Assembly: GCA_040509055.1 (NCBI GenBank) | Contig: JBEVLT010000445.1 | Location: 1-15,466, forward strand | Reading direction: 5' to 3' | Length of the DNA stretch: 15,466 bases | DNA from: JAJKIP01 sp040509055 | GTDB taxonomy: Bacteria > Bacteroidota > Bacteroidia > Chitinophagales > Chitinophagaceae | In this document: one piece after another, positions 1-8,032 of the stretch | Position numbering within the stretch: position 1 is the stretch's first letter | How the letters are laid out: the number at the start of each line of letters is the position of its first letter | Translations under genes and position numbers: made by a program | The notes under the pieces: model-generated | What the model was told of the DNA's origin: nothing | Databases searched by the model: none | What the model saw: only the letters and a program-made list of their open reading frames with translations

Positions 1-3000
1 CAATTTAATGCGCAACTCCAGGCTGCCATAGGCCACCGAATGCCCGGAGAAGCGGTTTTTGCGAAATCCGCGCAGTACATTGTTCTGCCCCAGCGACAGG
101 GCCTGGAAATACTGGATACTGTCGTTGAAAATATGACCGGCGCCCAGCTTGATCACTCCTACCACGCGCGCCGGTATCTTCAGGCTGGCATAGATCACCA
201 TATCCGACTCGATCTTGTTCAGCGCATGACTGTTTTTATCCAGCGGCTGCAGCAGCGTCAGGTTGTTGGTCCAGCGGATACCGCGTGTTGGAAAGATGTC
301 GCTGTTCAGGTTGTCCAGGTCCAGCGACAGCTTGGCTCCTGCATAGGTTTTGGAAGTATATACATCGGCAGAGTCGAGCCCAATAAGGGAAGGCTTGCTC
401 AGCACATAGTCTTTGTTATTCTCATACCGGTTCCAGTACCGGTAAAAGGTAGGGCCAAATGCAAGGCTGAGAATGCGGAACGGTTTGCGGCGGAACAGGA
501 TGTCGGCACCGGCCTCGCTATAACGTACCCGGTAAAAAGTTACTGGTTTTGTTTCATCAATCTTTGTATTGTTGCCAAAGCCATAGAAGTTATTCAGTAC
601 CGGCTTGGTAAAATACCCGTTCAGCAGCAGGTCCGTTTTGCCGAACAGATCGATCAGTTCGCCATTGTATTTCAACTGGTATGCCTTGCGGGTGAGCGCA
701 AACAGCGCAATGAGCTTATGACTGCTCTTGTACGGTTCTTTTCGGAATCCATAGTCGATGAACCAGAAGCCCGTACCCATCAGCAGGCCATCATCGCCGT
801 TGATGCCGGCCAGGAAACGGGGATAGCGCCGCACAGGGTAATTGAACCCGTTCATTTTGTATTCGTTCACATTCGGGTCTGCTTCGAATATCTGTTTGGT
901 CCTCCGGTAGCGCTCCAGGTAGTTTTGTTCATTGGTGTTATCATATACGATCGTACGCAGCGGGCTTTTCACCGCAAACGAATCGTTGCCCCGGCCCCCG
1001 ATCATGCGGATGCGAATGGAGGAATGCAGGCCACTGTCGATCTGGAATCGGTCAGCCCCGTTGAAGCCATACATCCTGATCTCTTTCGTGATCTTTGGAT
1101 CGAATACCCGCTGGTACATCACAAAGTTGGTATCGGCATGCTTACGGTAGGAATATACGGTCAGCTTGATGCTGTCTCCGCCGCCATCGGTCACGCGGAA
1201 AAATTCATTATCGTTGCTGCCCAGCACCTCCACTTCTTTGGAGATAAATCTATAGTAGCGCAGCGCCTTATAGCCGATCATATTTTTTCGGTTGATCAGC
1301 TTTTTTGTAATTGTTTCACCGCGGATGGCATAGATCTCGGGCGGCATTTTGTGCACGCTTTCGCTGATAACGGTATCGGTGAGGCGGGTGGCAAAATCGG
1401 CCGAGATCCGCTTCCAGTCGTTCTCGTCCAGGTTGTTCAGGAACATGCGGTCAAAATCTTTGGCCACTTTGTTCTGGCTGTTGATCTTGGGTATGCCGTA
1501 GCGCAATCCTTTGAGAAAGGGAATGCGGCGGCGCGCTACATAGCGGATGATAAGCCCTTCCGAATAAAAGAAGGCCTGGTCGCGGTCGCGCGGGATCGGT
1601 CTGTATAATTTTCCCTGGCCGGTATCGGTAGTAGCCCAGCGCCATTGATCGAAGTGGCGGTCCCAGTCGGCCACCAGGATATCCAGCAGGCGGGCCCGCA
1701 GCACATTTTCCTGGTCCACGGTGTGGTCGTTGTCCTCCCGCATTTTGTTGAACAGCTTGTAGCTGCTTTTGCTATCCTCGTCCTCGGCCGGGTCCTTGCG
1801 CTCCAGCATGCACACTTTGTTGGCAAACATGGGACGGTAATAACCCAGTGCCGGATCGTCCGGCACAAAAAAGAATTCAGGCGTCGCCACCAGCACACCG
1901 GTTGCCTGTGCCATCGGCGGGATGGCCAGCGGCGCATACGGGTGAGCCGCAGAGATCAGGTCCTGTACCACATCGGAAGCAAAGCTTTCCCTGAAATTGG
2001 CCGGGATGGCCTGGGCAGGATCTTTATCGATCGTCCGCAACGCCCATTCGTGCCCGTCCTTATCAATCAGGCTCAGCGATTTGGTTTGCTTGCCGCCACC
2101 AACGCCCTCTATTTTAAACCCGCCTTTTTCCTGGTGGATATTGAATACTTTCAGGCGTACCGGCGTGGACCATTCCTTGCGGTGGTTTTTACCGTTGAAC
2201 AGCAGCTTCATCGAGCCGGCTTTTTCATATTGCGTGCTGGCAGGGGCCTCTACATAGTCTTTATATACATAGCTGGCCGGCACCTGCTGGGCGCTGTCTG
2301 CCGCTACCGGCGGCAGCTTGCTGAAATCGAGTATGTTTTCCGAATAAGCATTCTTTACCGAATCCGGCTTGTTCTCATCTACGGTAAAGAATGTAACGTT
2401 CACATGTTTGTCCTTCATGATATCGAGCGTGGCAAAGCCAAACGATCGGGCCACAAATTTGGCATTCCGCCCCGGCGATACGCGATTGGTTTTGGAACCG
2501 GCGCCACTGATGATATAGTTATAGCTGCTGTCCTGAAGCAGTTGCAGGGTATGCTCATGACCGTGCAGCATGACCACGTGCGGATGGGTCTTTACCACAC
2601 CCATGATGCGGCTTACCATGTTGATATACCGCGGATGTTTCAGATCCTGGGGGGTACCGAATACACTTCTTGTAATCGGATACACGGAACCCAGCACCGG
2701 CAGCGGGATATACAGGTTTTCCCGCCTGTCAGTGAATGGAAATATATGTTGCTTGAAGGTAAAATAACCGCCATGCGGGCCATTGCTTTTGAAAGGGTGG
2801 TGACAGGCCAGCAATACCAGCTTTTTATAGTTCTTGTTCAGCAGGTCTTCCAGCTCGCTGATCACCTCGTCTTCCGTTTTGTATTCGCAGTCAGACTCCA
2901 CACCGGGTTTGTCATTGTCATGTATCCACCACTGGCTATCCATCATGATCAGCACTACGTCCTCACTTAGCTCTATTTCTATCGGGCCGGGGCAACCTTC

Positions 3001-3435
3001 TTTGGGATAAAACTCGAGCTTGCCGCCGCCGTTCTGGTCCACATAGCGCTGCTGGCGAACGATGGCTTCGTATCCGCGTGCTCTCCCGTTTTCCCAGTCG
3101 TGGTTGCCGGGTATCATGTAGCCTTTGGCTTTGGTGTCTTTCAGCAGGGCGATCTGTGAGTCAAGCGCCGCTTTCATCAGCGAGTAGCTGGTAAAAGTTT
3201 CATCCGGCAGGCCGGCATCGTACAGGTTGTCGCCAAGGTATACTACTACAGTACGCTCGTCCATCTTTTGCGTGGCCCTGATGGCATCCAGCACCATGGC
3301 CTTACCTTTTACCAGCGCACCGGCATCGCCCACCAGGATCACTTTCGTTTTTATCGAATCATCATTTACCGGGCTGTTCTGCGCCGATACGCCAAGACAA
3401 CAAACCATACTACCTATCCAAAACAAAAATTTCAT
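1..3435 (-). CDS. Calcineurin-like phosphoesterase fused to a kinase-like middle region and an Omp85/BamA-type barrel (3' end cut by window)
   Basis: The minus frame is open from the ATG at 3435 to base 1 (1145 codons, no stop), so the gene runs off the window. Residues 1-19 form a signal peptide (cleavage probably VSA|Q). Residues about 30-330 are a class III metallophosphoesterase: GDAG (D37), GDN (68-70), GNHD (110-113), HH (212-213) and GHEH (292-295) supply the metal ligands. A middle region (about 430-700) has GGGKQTK (446-452), LRTIDKD (466-472), DWDRHFDQW (590-598) and RDRDQAF (616-622), resembling HipA/CotH/Fam20-type atypical kinase motifs. From about 860 on the sequence is amphipathic beta-barrel, ending with the Omp85 signature LRGFRKNRFSG (1121-1131). 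Perhaps 80-100 residues are missing. It should sit in the outer membrane with its enzymatic part in the periplasm or at the surface. Substrate unknown. The start overlaps the upstream stop as ATGA. The phosphoesterase and barrel calls are firm; the kinase-like call is inference. Confidence 0.88.
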   Translation of the reverse strand, partial: MKFLFWIGSMVCCLGVSAQNSPVNDDSIKTKVILVGDAGALVKGKAMVLDAIRATQKMDERTVVVYLGDNLYDAGLPDETFTSYSLMKAALDSQIALLKDTKAKGYMIPGNHDWENGRARGYEAIVRQQRYVDQNGGGKLEFYPKEGCPGPIEIELSEDVVLIMMDSQWWIHDNDKPGVESDCEYKTEDEVISELEDLLNKNYKKLVLLACHHPFKSNGPHGGYFTFKQHIFPFTDRRENLYIPLPVLGSVYPITRSVFGTPQDLKHPRYINMVSRIMGVVKTHPHVVMLHGHEHTLQLLQDSSYNYIISGAGSKTNRVSPGRNAKFVARSFGFATLDIMKDKHVNVTFFTVDENKPDSVKNAYSENILDFSKLPPVAADSAQQVPASYVYKDYVEAPASTQYEKAGSMKLLFNGKNHRKEWSTPVRLKVFNIHQEKGGFKIEGVGGGKQTKSLSLIDKDGHEWALRTIDKDPAQAIPANFRESFASDVVQDLISAAHPYAPLAIPPMAQATGVLVATPEFFFVPDDPALGYYRPMFANKVCMLERKDPAEDEDSKSSYKLFNKMREDNDHTVDQENVLRARLLDILVADWDRHFDQWRWATTDTGQGKLYRPIPRDRDQAFFYSEGLIIRYVARRRIPFLKGLRYGIPKINSQNKVAKDFDRMFLNNLDENDWKRISADFATRLTDTVISESVHKMPPEIYAIRGETITKKLINRKNMIGYKALRYYRFISKEVEVLGSNDNEFFRVTDGGGDSIKLTVYSYRKHADTNFVMYQRVFDPKITKEIRMYGFNGADRFQIDSGLHSSIRIRMIGGRGNDSFAVKSPLRTIVYDNTNEQNYLERYRRTKQIFEADPNVNEYKMNGFNYPVRRYPRFLAGINGDDGLLMGTGFWFIDYGFRKEPYKSSHKLIALFALTRKAYQLKYNGELIDLFGKTDLLLNGYFTKPVLNNFYGFGNNTKIDETKPVTFYRVRYSEAGADILFRRKPFRILSLAFGPTFYRYWNRYENNKDYVLSKPSLIGLDSADVYTSKTYAGAKLSLDLDNLNSDIFPTRGIRWTNNLTLLQPLDKNSHALNKIESDMVIYASLKIPARVVGVIKLGAGHIFNDSIQYFQALSLGQNNVLRGFRKNRFSGHSVAYGSLELRIKL

Positions 3436-4274
3436 GAGCGGATTTTAGCAAGTGAGAAAATTAAAAGATTGGCAACGCCTGTTTCAGCCGACTCGTTGGA
3501 AATGATCAGTGTACCTTCCGGAGTGAACGTGAGCCCTTCCGGCTGCTTGAACAGGGTTGAAGACAGGGGATACGCCTTTTGAAAATTGCCGTCCCTGTCG
3601 GTGACGACCAAAAGCTTATTGACCGACGAAATAATATACAACAGACTGTCCCGGGGATTGATGGAAGCTGCAGAAGGCTTGAACTTTATTTTCTTTTCAC
3701 CAATGGCGCCGGCAATCTGTTTGGTATCGATCGAAAAAGAATTGTCCGAGAACTGCTCCGTCAGCGGATCGAAGCTGAACGTGGTCAGCGATTTCTTTTT
3801 ATCGGTTTCGCAATCCTTGCAGATCAGGATCAGCTTTCCTTTTGCATCGTCATAATACAGAATCTCGAACTCATTTTCGCTTTTATACGTAAACGGGAAA
3901 AATTTGACGAACAGGCTCGAATCGACAAAGGAGATTTTGGTGAGATCGCCGTTGCTTTGCAACACATAGAAAATGCTGTCCAGCAGTACCAGGTCTTCAA
4001 AATCGCCCCCGCTGGAAAATTTCCACCGCTGGATATTCCGGTTGTGCCCCACTCCTATTTTATACAACCAGCCACGCTCATCATTGATGGAAAAAACGGA
4101 AGTATCTTTTGGATAATACGCCACGCCGGATATTTCATCCAGCTCCAGGGGCAGCTTGATCAGCGAACCTTTGTTAAAATCATACCCGTCAGGATTGGCG
4201 TATTGCTCCCGCTGGTTGCAGCAGGCAAATACCAATACAATAAAAACCAATAAAAACAGAGGAGCTCGATACAT
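3432..4274 (-). CDS. SdiA-regulated-type beta-propeller lipoprotein
   Basis: This 280-residue protein starts with a hydrophobic segment (about residues 5-17) followed by Cys18-Cys19 in VFACC, a plausible though not ideal lipobox, so it is probably a lipoprotein. The body has the spaced motifs of the SdiA-regulated/esterase-like propeller family: DEISGVAYYP followed by FSINDERGWLYKI near the N terminus, GGDFEDLVLLD (89-99) in the middle, and QPEGLTFTPEGTLIISNE near the C terminus. No catalytic residues are evident. The family's biochemical role is poorly defined. Its TGA stop overlaps the ATG of the following phosphoesterase/Omp85 gene as ATGA, which implies translational coupling and perhaps a shared task at the cell surface. 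It is preceded by a 146-base gap and is probably the first gene of a two-gene unit separate from the pectin operon. Confidence 0.78.
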   Translation of the reverse strand: MYRAPLFLLVFIVLVFACCNQREQYANPDGYDFNKGSLIKLPLELDEISGVAYYPKDTSVFSINDERGWLYKIGVGHNRNIQRWKFSSGGDFEDLVLLDSIFYVLQSNGDLTKISFVDSSLFVKFFPFTYKSENEFEILYYDDAKGKLILICKDCETDKKKSLTTFSFDPLTEQFSDNSFSIDTKQIAGAIGEKKIKFKPSAASINPRDSLLYIISSVNKLLVVTDRDGNFQKAYPLSSTLFKQPEGLTFTPEGTLIISNESAETGVANLLIFSLAKIRS

Positions 4275-4349
4275 GGCCAGGTATAAAATTTCAAAACCCT
4301 TGCCATTATATATTAAGTGAATCGCTAACAGGTATTCCGGTGAATCGGA

Positions 4350-4362
4350 TTGCCTGCAAACG
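4350..4362. promoter_or_regulatory. Operator-like half site upstream of the propeller lipoprotein gene
   Basis: TTGCCTGCAAACG lies about 80 bases before the start at 4274, in the 146-base gap 4275-4420. It matches TTGCCGGCAAACG, the core and right arm of the palindrome at 13438-13450, at 12 of 13 positions. The left arm is poorly kept, with about 14 of 20 matches over the whole site. The rest of the gap is AT-rich. A weak bulged hairpin at 4384-4400 has no T-run, so I do not call it a terminator, and I find no convincing TAnnTTTG promoter. A shared regulator is only a possibility, because a 12-base match to the same palindrome also occurs by chance inside a coding region at 4897-4908. Confidence 0.2.
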
Positions 4363-4420
4363 GTTCATGAGTAATTATTTCCCCATTTCCGGCAGGAATG
4401 GCGCAATAACAAACTAATAA

Positions 4421-6871
4421 TCAGTATGCAATGCTCACCTCGAGGGTATCGCCGTTCAGGGGTATCCGGATGCGAAGCTCACTTGTTTTTTCATCGTACC
4501 GGTATCCTTCGTCCGTATTCACGCCTGTATCGGCCACCACACTGAGCGACCTTTTGTTCAGCATTACGGCCCGGGGAGCCGTCACCGGACGGAGCACCAG
4601 CACCATATCCCTGATACTGCTTTCATACCCGGTATTTTTTGGAGTTGCCTTAATGACCGCCCGCGCATCAGTGCCGGCTACACTGAACGTGGTCAGGTTA
4701 TAGCGGCCCTGGCTGTAGTCCAGGCTCGTTCCATCGTCTTCGTAATAATCCAGGCTGCCCGGCCCGGGATATACCTGCAGCTCCAGGGTGGTTACTTTTT
4801 TCTCATCCGTATAGCTCATCACCGGCTGCTGCGGAATGATGGCGCCGGCGCGTACAAACATCGGCAGCACATCAGCCGGGGCCACCACGTTTACGTATCG
4901 TTTGCCGGTATATTTTTTACCCGACCAGTAATCGTACCAGTCGCCTTCCGGGAAATAGATCGTCCGGGTCTGCGCGCCCTTGGTCGTCACCGGGCATACC
5001 ATCAGGTGATCGCCCAGCAGGTACTGATCGCTGATGCCATATACATTTTCATCATTCTGGTATTGCAGCACCAGGTGACGCATCATCGGCAGGCCGGTCT
5101 TGTACTGCTGGTAAGCTGTGCTGTAGAGATAAGGCAGCAGGGTATAGCGCAGCGAATCATATTTTTTGAAATTGCGGAACGCTTCGTCGCCGTAGTTCCA
5201 GGGTTCTTTATAACCCGGGTGGTCCATGCCGAATACCATGGCAAGGGGACTGAGCATCCCGAACTGGCACCAGCGCATGTACAGTTCGGGATCGGCCTTG
5301 TGCTCGAAACCACCCATGCAATGCGTCCAGTAGCCTACGCCGGAGAGACCGATATTCAGTCCGGCTTTGATCACCGGTTCGAAATATTGCCATTCACTTG
5401 GCCAGTCGCCGGCAAAGATGAAGGGATAACGCTGGATGCCGGCATAGCCCTCGCGGGTGTGGTTGAGGCCGCGGATGCCATTGTACTGCTGAAATTTTTC
5501 ATACGGCGCTTTGGCATAGGCAATCGGGAAAATGTTGTGCAGCTTCCCGATCTCCTGCCCGGTAGGCCCGGTTTTATCGCTTTCATTGGCCAGCCCGCCA
5601 AAAGCGCTTCCTTCATCGGTTTTCAAAAACCGGGCGCCGGGGGCGGCCACACGCATCACGCCATGCTTCCACCAGAAATCGACGGATGCCGAATCGAAAA
5701 AGTTGACGAACTCACCGGGATTGTTTTTTTCCGGGTAGGTAAATCCCAGCTGTTGTGCCGTGTCCAGCAGCTTGATGTAATTACCATTGTCAAACCGCGG
5801 GCGGATATGCAGCCCGGCCATTTTATAGTTCAGGGCATACAGGCTGTCGAACATGGCTTTTGGATTTTTGAACGTATCCCGCCATTCAAAAGAGGTAGCC
5901 CCCTTGCCACCCTTTTTTCCAAAAATGCGCCAGGTAGAATCCAGCCAGAGGATGTCGGCCGGTATACCCAGCGCCCTTAGCTTCCGGGCCAGCCCGATCA
6001 CGTACTGGTCGGAGCTGAGCTGTTCATAGCCCCAGGTGCCGCCGGAGTAGGTACCTACGTGCAATCCGAGCGCAAACCGGGGCAGCAGGGGCGAGCGGCC
6101 GGTCAGCTGTGTATACTGCTCCAATACCCGGGGCAGACGCGGGCCAACGATGAAATAATAATCCAGCTCACCTCCTGCAGCACTGAAGGAATAAGCCTCC
6201 TTCGCCGCGGCGCCCATATCCCATTCGGTCGGAAAGCCGGTATGAAAGAAAATGCCGTAACCTTTGGTGCTCATGAAAAAAGGAACCGGGGAATAATTGG
6301 CCTGCAATGGATCGTAGGCGCCGATGATATGGGGCTGCCCTTTGCCGCGGCCCACGTTCAGCTGCAGCTTTTTGCTGCGCTGGTCGGTAAAGTCCATGCG
6401 TTCGCCAAAACCGAAAAAATGCTCATCGGGCTGCAGCTTCTTTTCACAAACCGGTGCGCCGTTCTTCTGGTAATTGCCGGCGCCATCGGCCGACAACAGT
6501 GCACCGGCAGCATTGTACACCTCTATACGAAACGGGGATTTGAACACCTTTACTTTTATCTCTGCGGTACTGAGCAGGAAATGATCCTTGTTTTCACGCG
6601 CCGTTACCGACACCGGTTCCCAGTCGTACTTTACGACCATCCACGGCTCATTGTCTTCGAAGCGGCCGGTCCAGGAGCTCCTGACCCGGAACATGGCCGG
6701 CGTGCAGAATCCGATCAGCGTTTTACCATGCTGGTTGGTAAATGAAAAGAGGTTGCCTGTTTTGCTGAACCCCGACCGGTAATCGCCGATACCCTGCTGG
6801 GCACAGGCGATGGAACAAAGAAAAAGAAGCACCGGCATCAGGCACCGGCCTGGGAACATTATTCGTTTCAT
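4421..6871 (-). CDS. GH31 family alpha-glycosidase, secreted
   Basis: This 816-residue glycoside hydrolase of family 31 is a retaining enzyme acting on alpha-linked sugars such as glucose, xylose or galactose. A Sec signal covers residues 1-24 (cleavage near ACA|Q). The N-terminal beta-sandwich includes HFFGFGERMDF (151-161). The TIM barrel follows, with LHVGTYSGGTWGYE (270-283) and ADILWLDSTW (305-314). D419 in RFLKTDEGSAF is the likely nucleophile, and D489 in FIFAGDWPSEW the likely acid/base. The C-terminal beta domains include a DUF5110-like stretch, YPGPGSLDYYEDDG (701-714). The nucleophile loop reads KTDEG rather than the usual KTDFGE or KTDMNE, so the substrate cannot be read from characterised subfamilies. 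Only two bases separate its start from the GH105 stop, and it is the last gene of the operon. In this setting it may remove alpha-linked xylose, galactose or glucose from pectic side chains (inference). Confidence 0.92.
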   Translation of the reverse strand: MKRIMFPGRCLMPVLLFLCSIACAQQGIGDYRSGFSKTGNLFSFTNQHGKTLIGFCTPAMFRVRSSWTGRFEDNEPWMVVKYDWEPVSVTARENKDHFLLSTAEIKVKVFKSPFRIEVYNAAGALLSADGAGNYQKNGAPVCEKKLQPDEHFFGFGERMDFTDQRSKKLQLNVGRGKGQPHIIGAYDPLQANYSPVPFFMSTKGYGIFFHTGFPTEWDMGAAAKEAYSFSAAGGELDYYFIVGPRLPRVLEQYTQLTGRSPLLPRFALGLHVGTYSGGTWGYEQLSSDQYVIGLARKLRALGIPADILWLDSTWRIFGKKGGKGATSFEWRDTFKNPKAMFDSLYALNYKMAGLHIRPRFDNGNYIKLLDTAQQLGFTYPEKNNPGEFVNFFDSASVDFWWKHGVMRVAAPGARFLKTDEGSAFGGLANESDKTGPTGQEIGKLHNIFPIAYAKAPYEKFQQYNGIRGLNHTREGYAGIQRYPFIFAGDWPSEWQYFEPVIKAGLNIGLSGVGYWTHCMGGFEHKADPELYMRWCQFGMLSPLAMVFGMDHPGYKEPWNYGDEAFRNFKKYDSLRYTLLPYLYSTAYQQYKTGLPMMRHLVLQYQNDENVYGISDQYLLGDHLMVCPVTTKGAQTRTIYFPEGDWYDYWSGKKYTGKRYVNVVAPADVLPMFVRAGAIIPQQPVMSYTDEKKVTTLELQVYPGPGSLDYYEDDGTSLDYSQGRYNLTTFSVAGTDARAVIKATPKNTGYESSIRDMVLVLRPVTAPRAVMLNKRSLSVVADTGVNTDEGYRYDEKTSELRIRIPLNGDTLEVSIAY

Positions 6872-6873
6872 CC

Positions 6874-8028
6874 TTATTTCAGTTTATACACTTCGCTGCC
6901 GGCCAGCAGAAAACAGCCCAGCCCATAGTCTTCAAAATCGGGTATTTTATCAAAGGTAACCGGTTGGCCATCCTTTGGCTCCTTGCCGGTACTTTGTACA
7001 AAGCCCAGCCGGCCATCAGGATGAATGCAGTTTGCCACCAGTGCACTCCATGCTTTCTGCACCACGGGTAAATACGTCTTCCTGTCGATGAGCTTATTAT
7101 TGATGCCCCAGGCCATGCCGTATACAAAGAGCGAAGTACCGGATAGTTCTTTGCCGCCGAAATGAGCAGGATCGTGCAGGCTGGCATTCCAGAAGCCATC
7201 TTCCCGCTGCAGGGTCAGCAGGGCCTGCAGCATGTCCCGGTAGTCCTGCAGGTATTCGGAAAAGTGCGGATCCGATCCCGGCAGCAGCGACAGCGTACGC
7301 ACCAGCGCTGCTACCACCCACCCGTTGCCACGGCTCCAGTAGCAATCTTCACCGTTCGGCTCCTGGTAAGGCGGATCGAAATCCTTGTCCCGCCACCAGA
7401 GGTGGTCAACAGCATTGTACAATCCTTTATCGCCATGCCGGTTCCTGGTATACGCATACATCTCATACATGCGGTTGAAATAGCTGGTATCGTTGTACAG
7501 CACCCCCAGCCGGGTAAATACCGGCATCGCCATCTGCAAGGCGTCGATCCACCACCAGTCGTCGATCTTCGGGCTGCTCTTCATGGCATCGAGAGAAGCT
7601 TTGATGTCTTTGATGCGCTCTTCCTTCCTGTCGATCAGGTACAGGTCGATATAAGTCTGTCCGCAGCAATGATTATCTGCGTTGCGTGTCTGGATACCCC
7701 CTGCCAGGCCCCACTTGTGTCGGGCGCCCCAATCCACTGCATAGTCGTAATAGGTTTGATCGGGATCGATACGATACAAAGCCATCAGCCCTTCGTAATA
7801 CACCGCACGGGTCCAGATATTGGCGGGCCGCTCTTTGTTGGTTACGATGGTCTTGCCGGGATCGGGCCATTTGTTCATGAAATAAGCATTCGTCTTTTGC
7901 AGTACGGCCAGCACTTCGTTCTTTGGTATCGTATTTTGCAGTTTGTGCCCCGGCGTGCAGGAAAAGAGAAGGAGCACCAGCAACAGACCGTTGACGATGC
8001 CTCCATTTACCGGTAATTTCTTTAGCAT
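6874..8028 (-). CDS. GH105 unsaturated rhamnogalacturonyl hydrolase, lipoprotein
   Basis: This 384-residue enzyme belongs to the GH88/GH105 six-hairpin group. GH105 enzymes such as YteR hydrate the 4,5 double bond of the unsaturated galacturonate that pectate or rhamnogalacturonan lyases leave at the chain end, and so release it from rhamnose. Residues 14-24 give a signal ending in the lipobox LFSC (Cys24), so the protein is probably membrane-anchored in the periplasm rather than cytosolic like many relatives. Family motifs are RAVYYEGLMALY (74-85), DDWWWIDALQMAMPVF (156-171) with D162 as the likely catalytic acid, and YWSRGNGWVVAAL (230-242). Length is normal for the family. It lies four bases after the acetylesterase and two before the GH31 gene, a clear operon position. 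GH88 specificity for glycosaminoglycans is less likely given the neighbouring CE12 esterase. Confidence 0.9.
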   Translation of the reverse strand: MLKKLPVNGGIVNGLLLVLLLFSCTPGHKLQNTIPKNEVLAVLQKTNAYFMNKWPDPGKTIVTNKERPANIWTRAVYYEGLMALYRIDPDQTYYDYAVDWGARHKWGLAGGIQTRNADNHCCGQTYIDLYLIDRKEERIKDIKASLDAMKSSPKIDDWWWIDALQMAMPVFTRLGVLYNDTSYFNRMYEMYAYTRNRHGDKGLYNAVDHLWWRDKDFDPPYQEPNGEDCYWSRGNGWVVAALVRTLSLLPGSDPHFSEYLQDYRDMLQALLTLQREDGFWNASLHDPAHFGGKELSGTSLFVYGMAWGINNKLIDRKTYLPVVQKAWSALVANCIHPDGRLGFVQSTGKEPKDGQPVTFDKIPDFEDYGLGCFLLAGSEVYKLK

Positions 8029-8032
8029 GGCA

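Noticed and set aside
40..2970. Two long open frames on the plus strand (40-1608 and 1645-2970)
   Set aside because: They use the same triplets as the minus-strand phosphoesterase/Omp85 gene read backwards, show no domain motifs, and lie fully inside a gene with clear catalytic signatures.
1..3435. Possible pseudogene or frameshift, since no stop closes this frame inside the window
   Set aside because: I read the frame triplet by triplet from 3435 to 1; it has no stop and keeps domain motifs in one register throughout. It is simply cut by the window edge.
4384..4400. Hairpin downstream of the GH31 gene as a terminator
   Set aside because: The stem is about 7 bp with a bulge, and no T-run follows on the minus strand.
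4897..4908. ATCGTTTGCCGG, identical to 12 bases of the 20-bp palindrome
   Set aside because: It lies deep inside the GH31 coding sequence, encodes part of GKRYV, and lacks the second arm, so chance is the simplest explanation.
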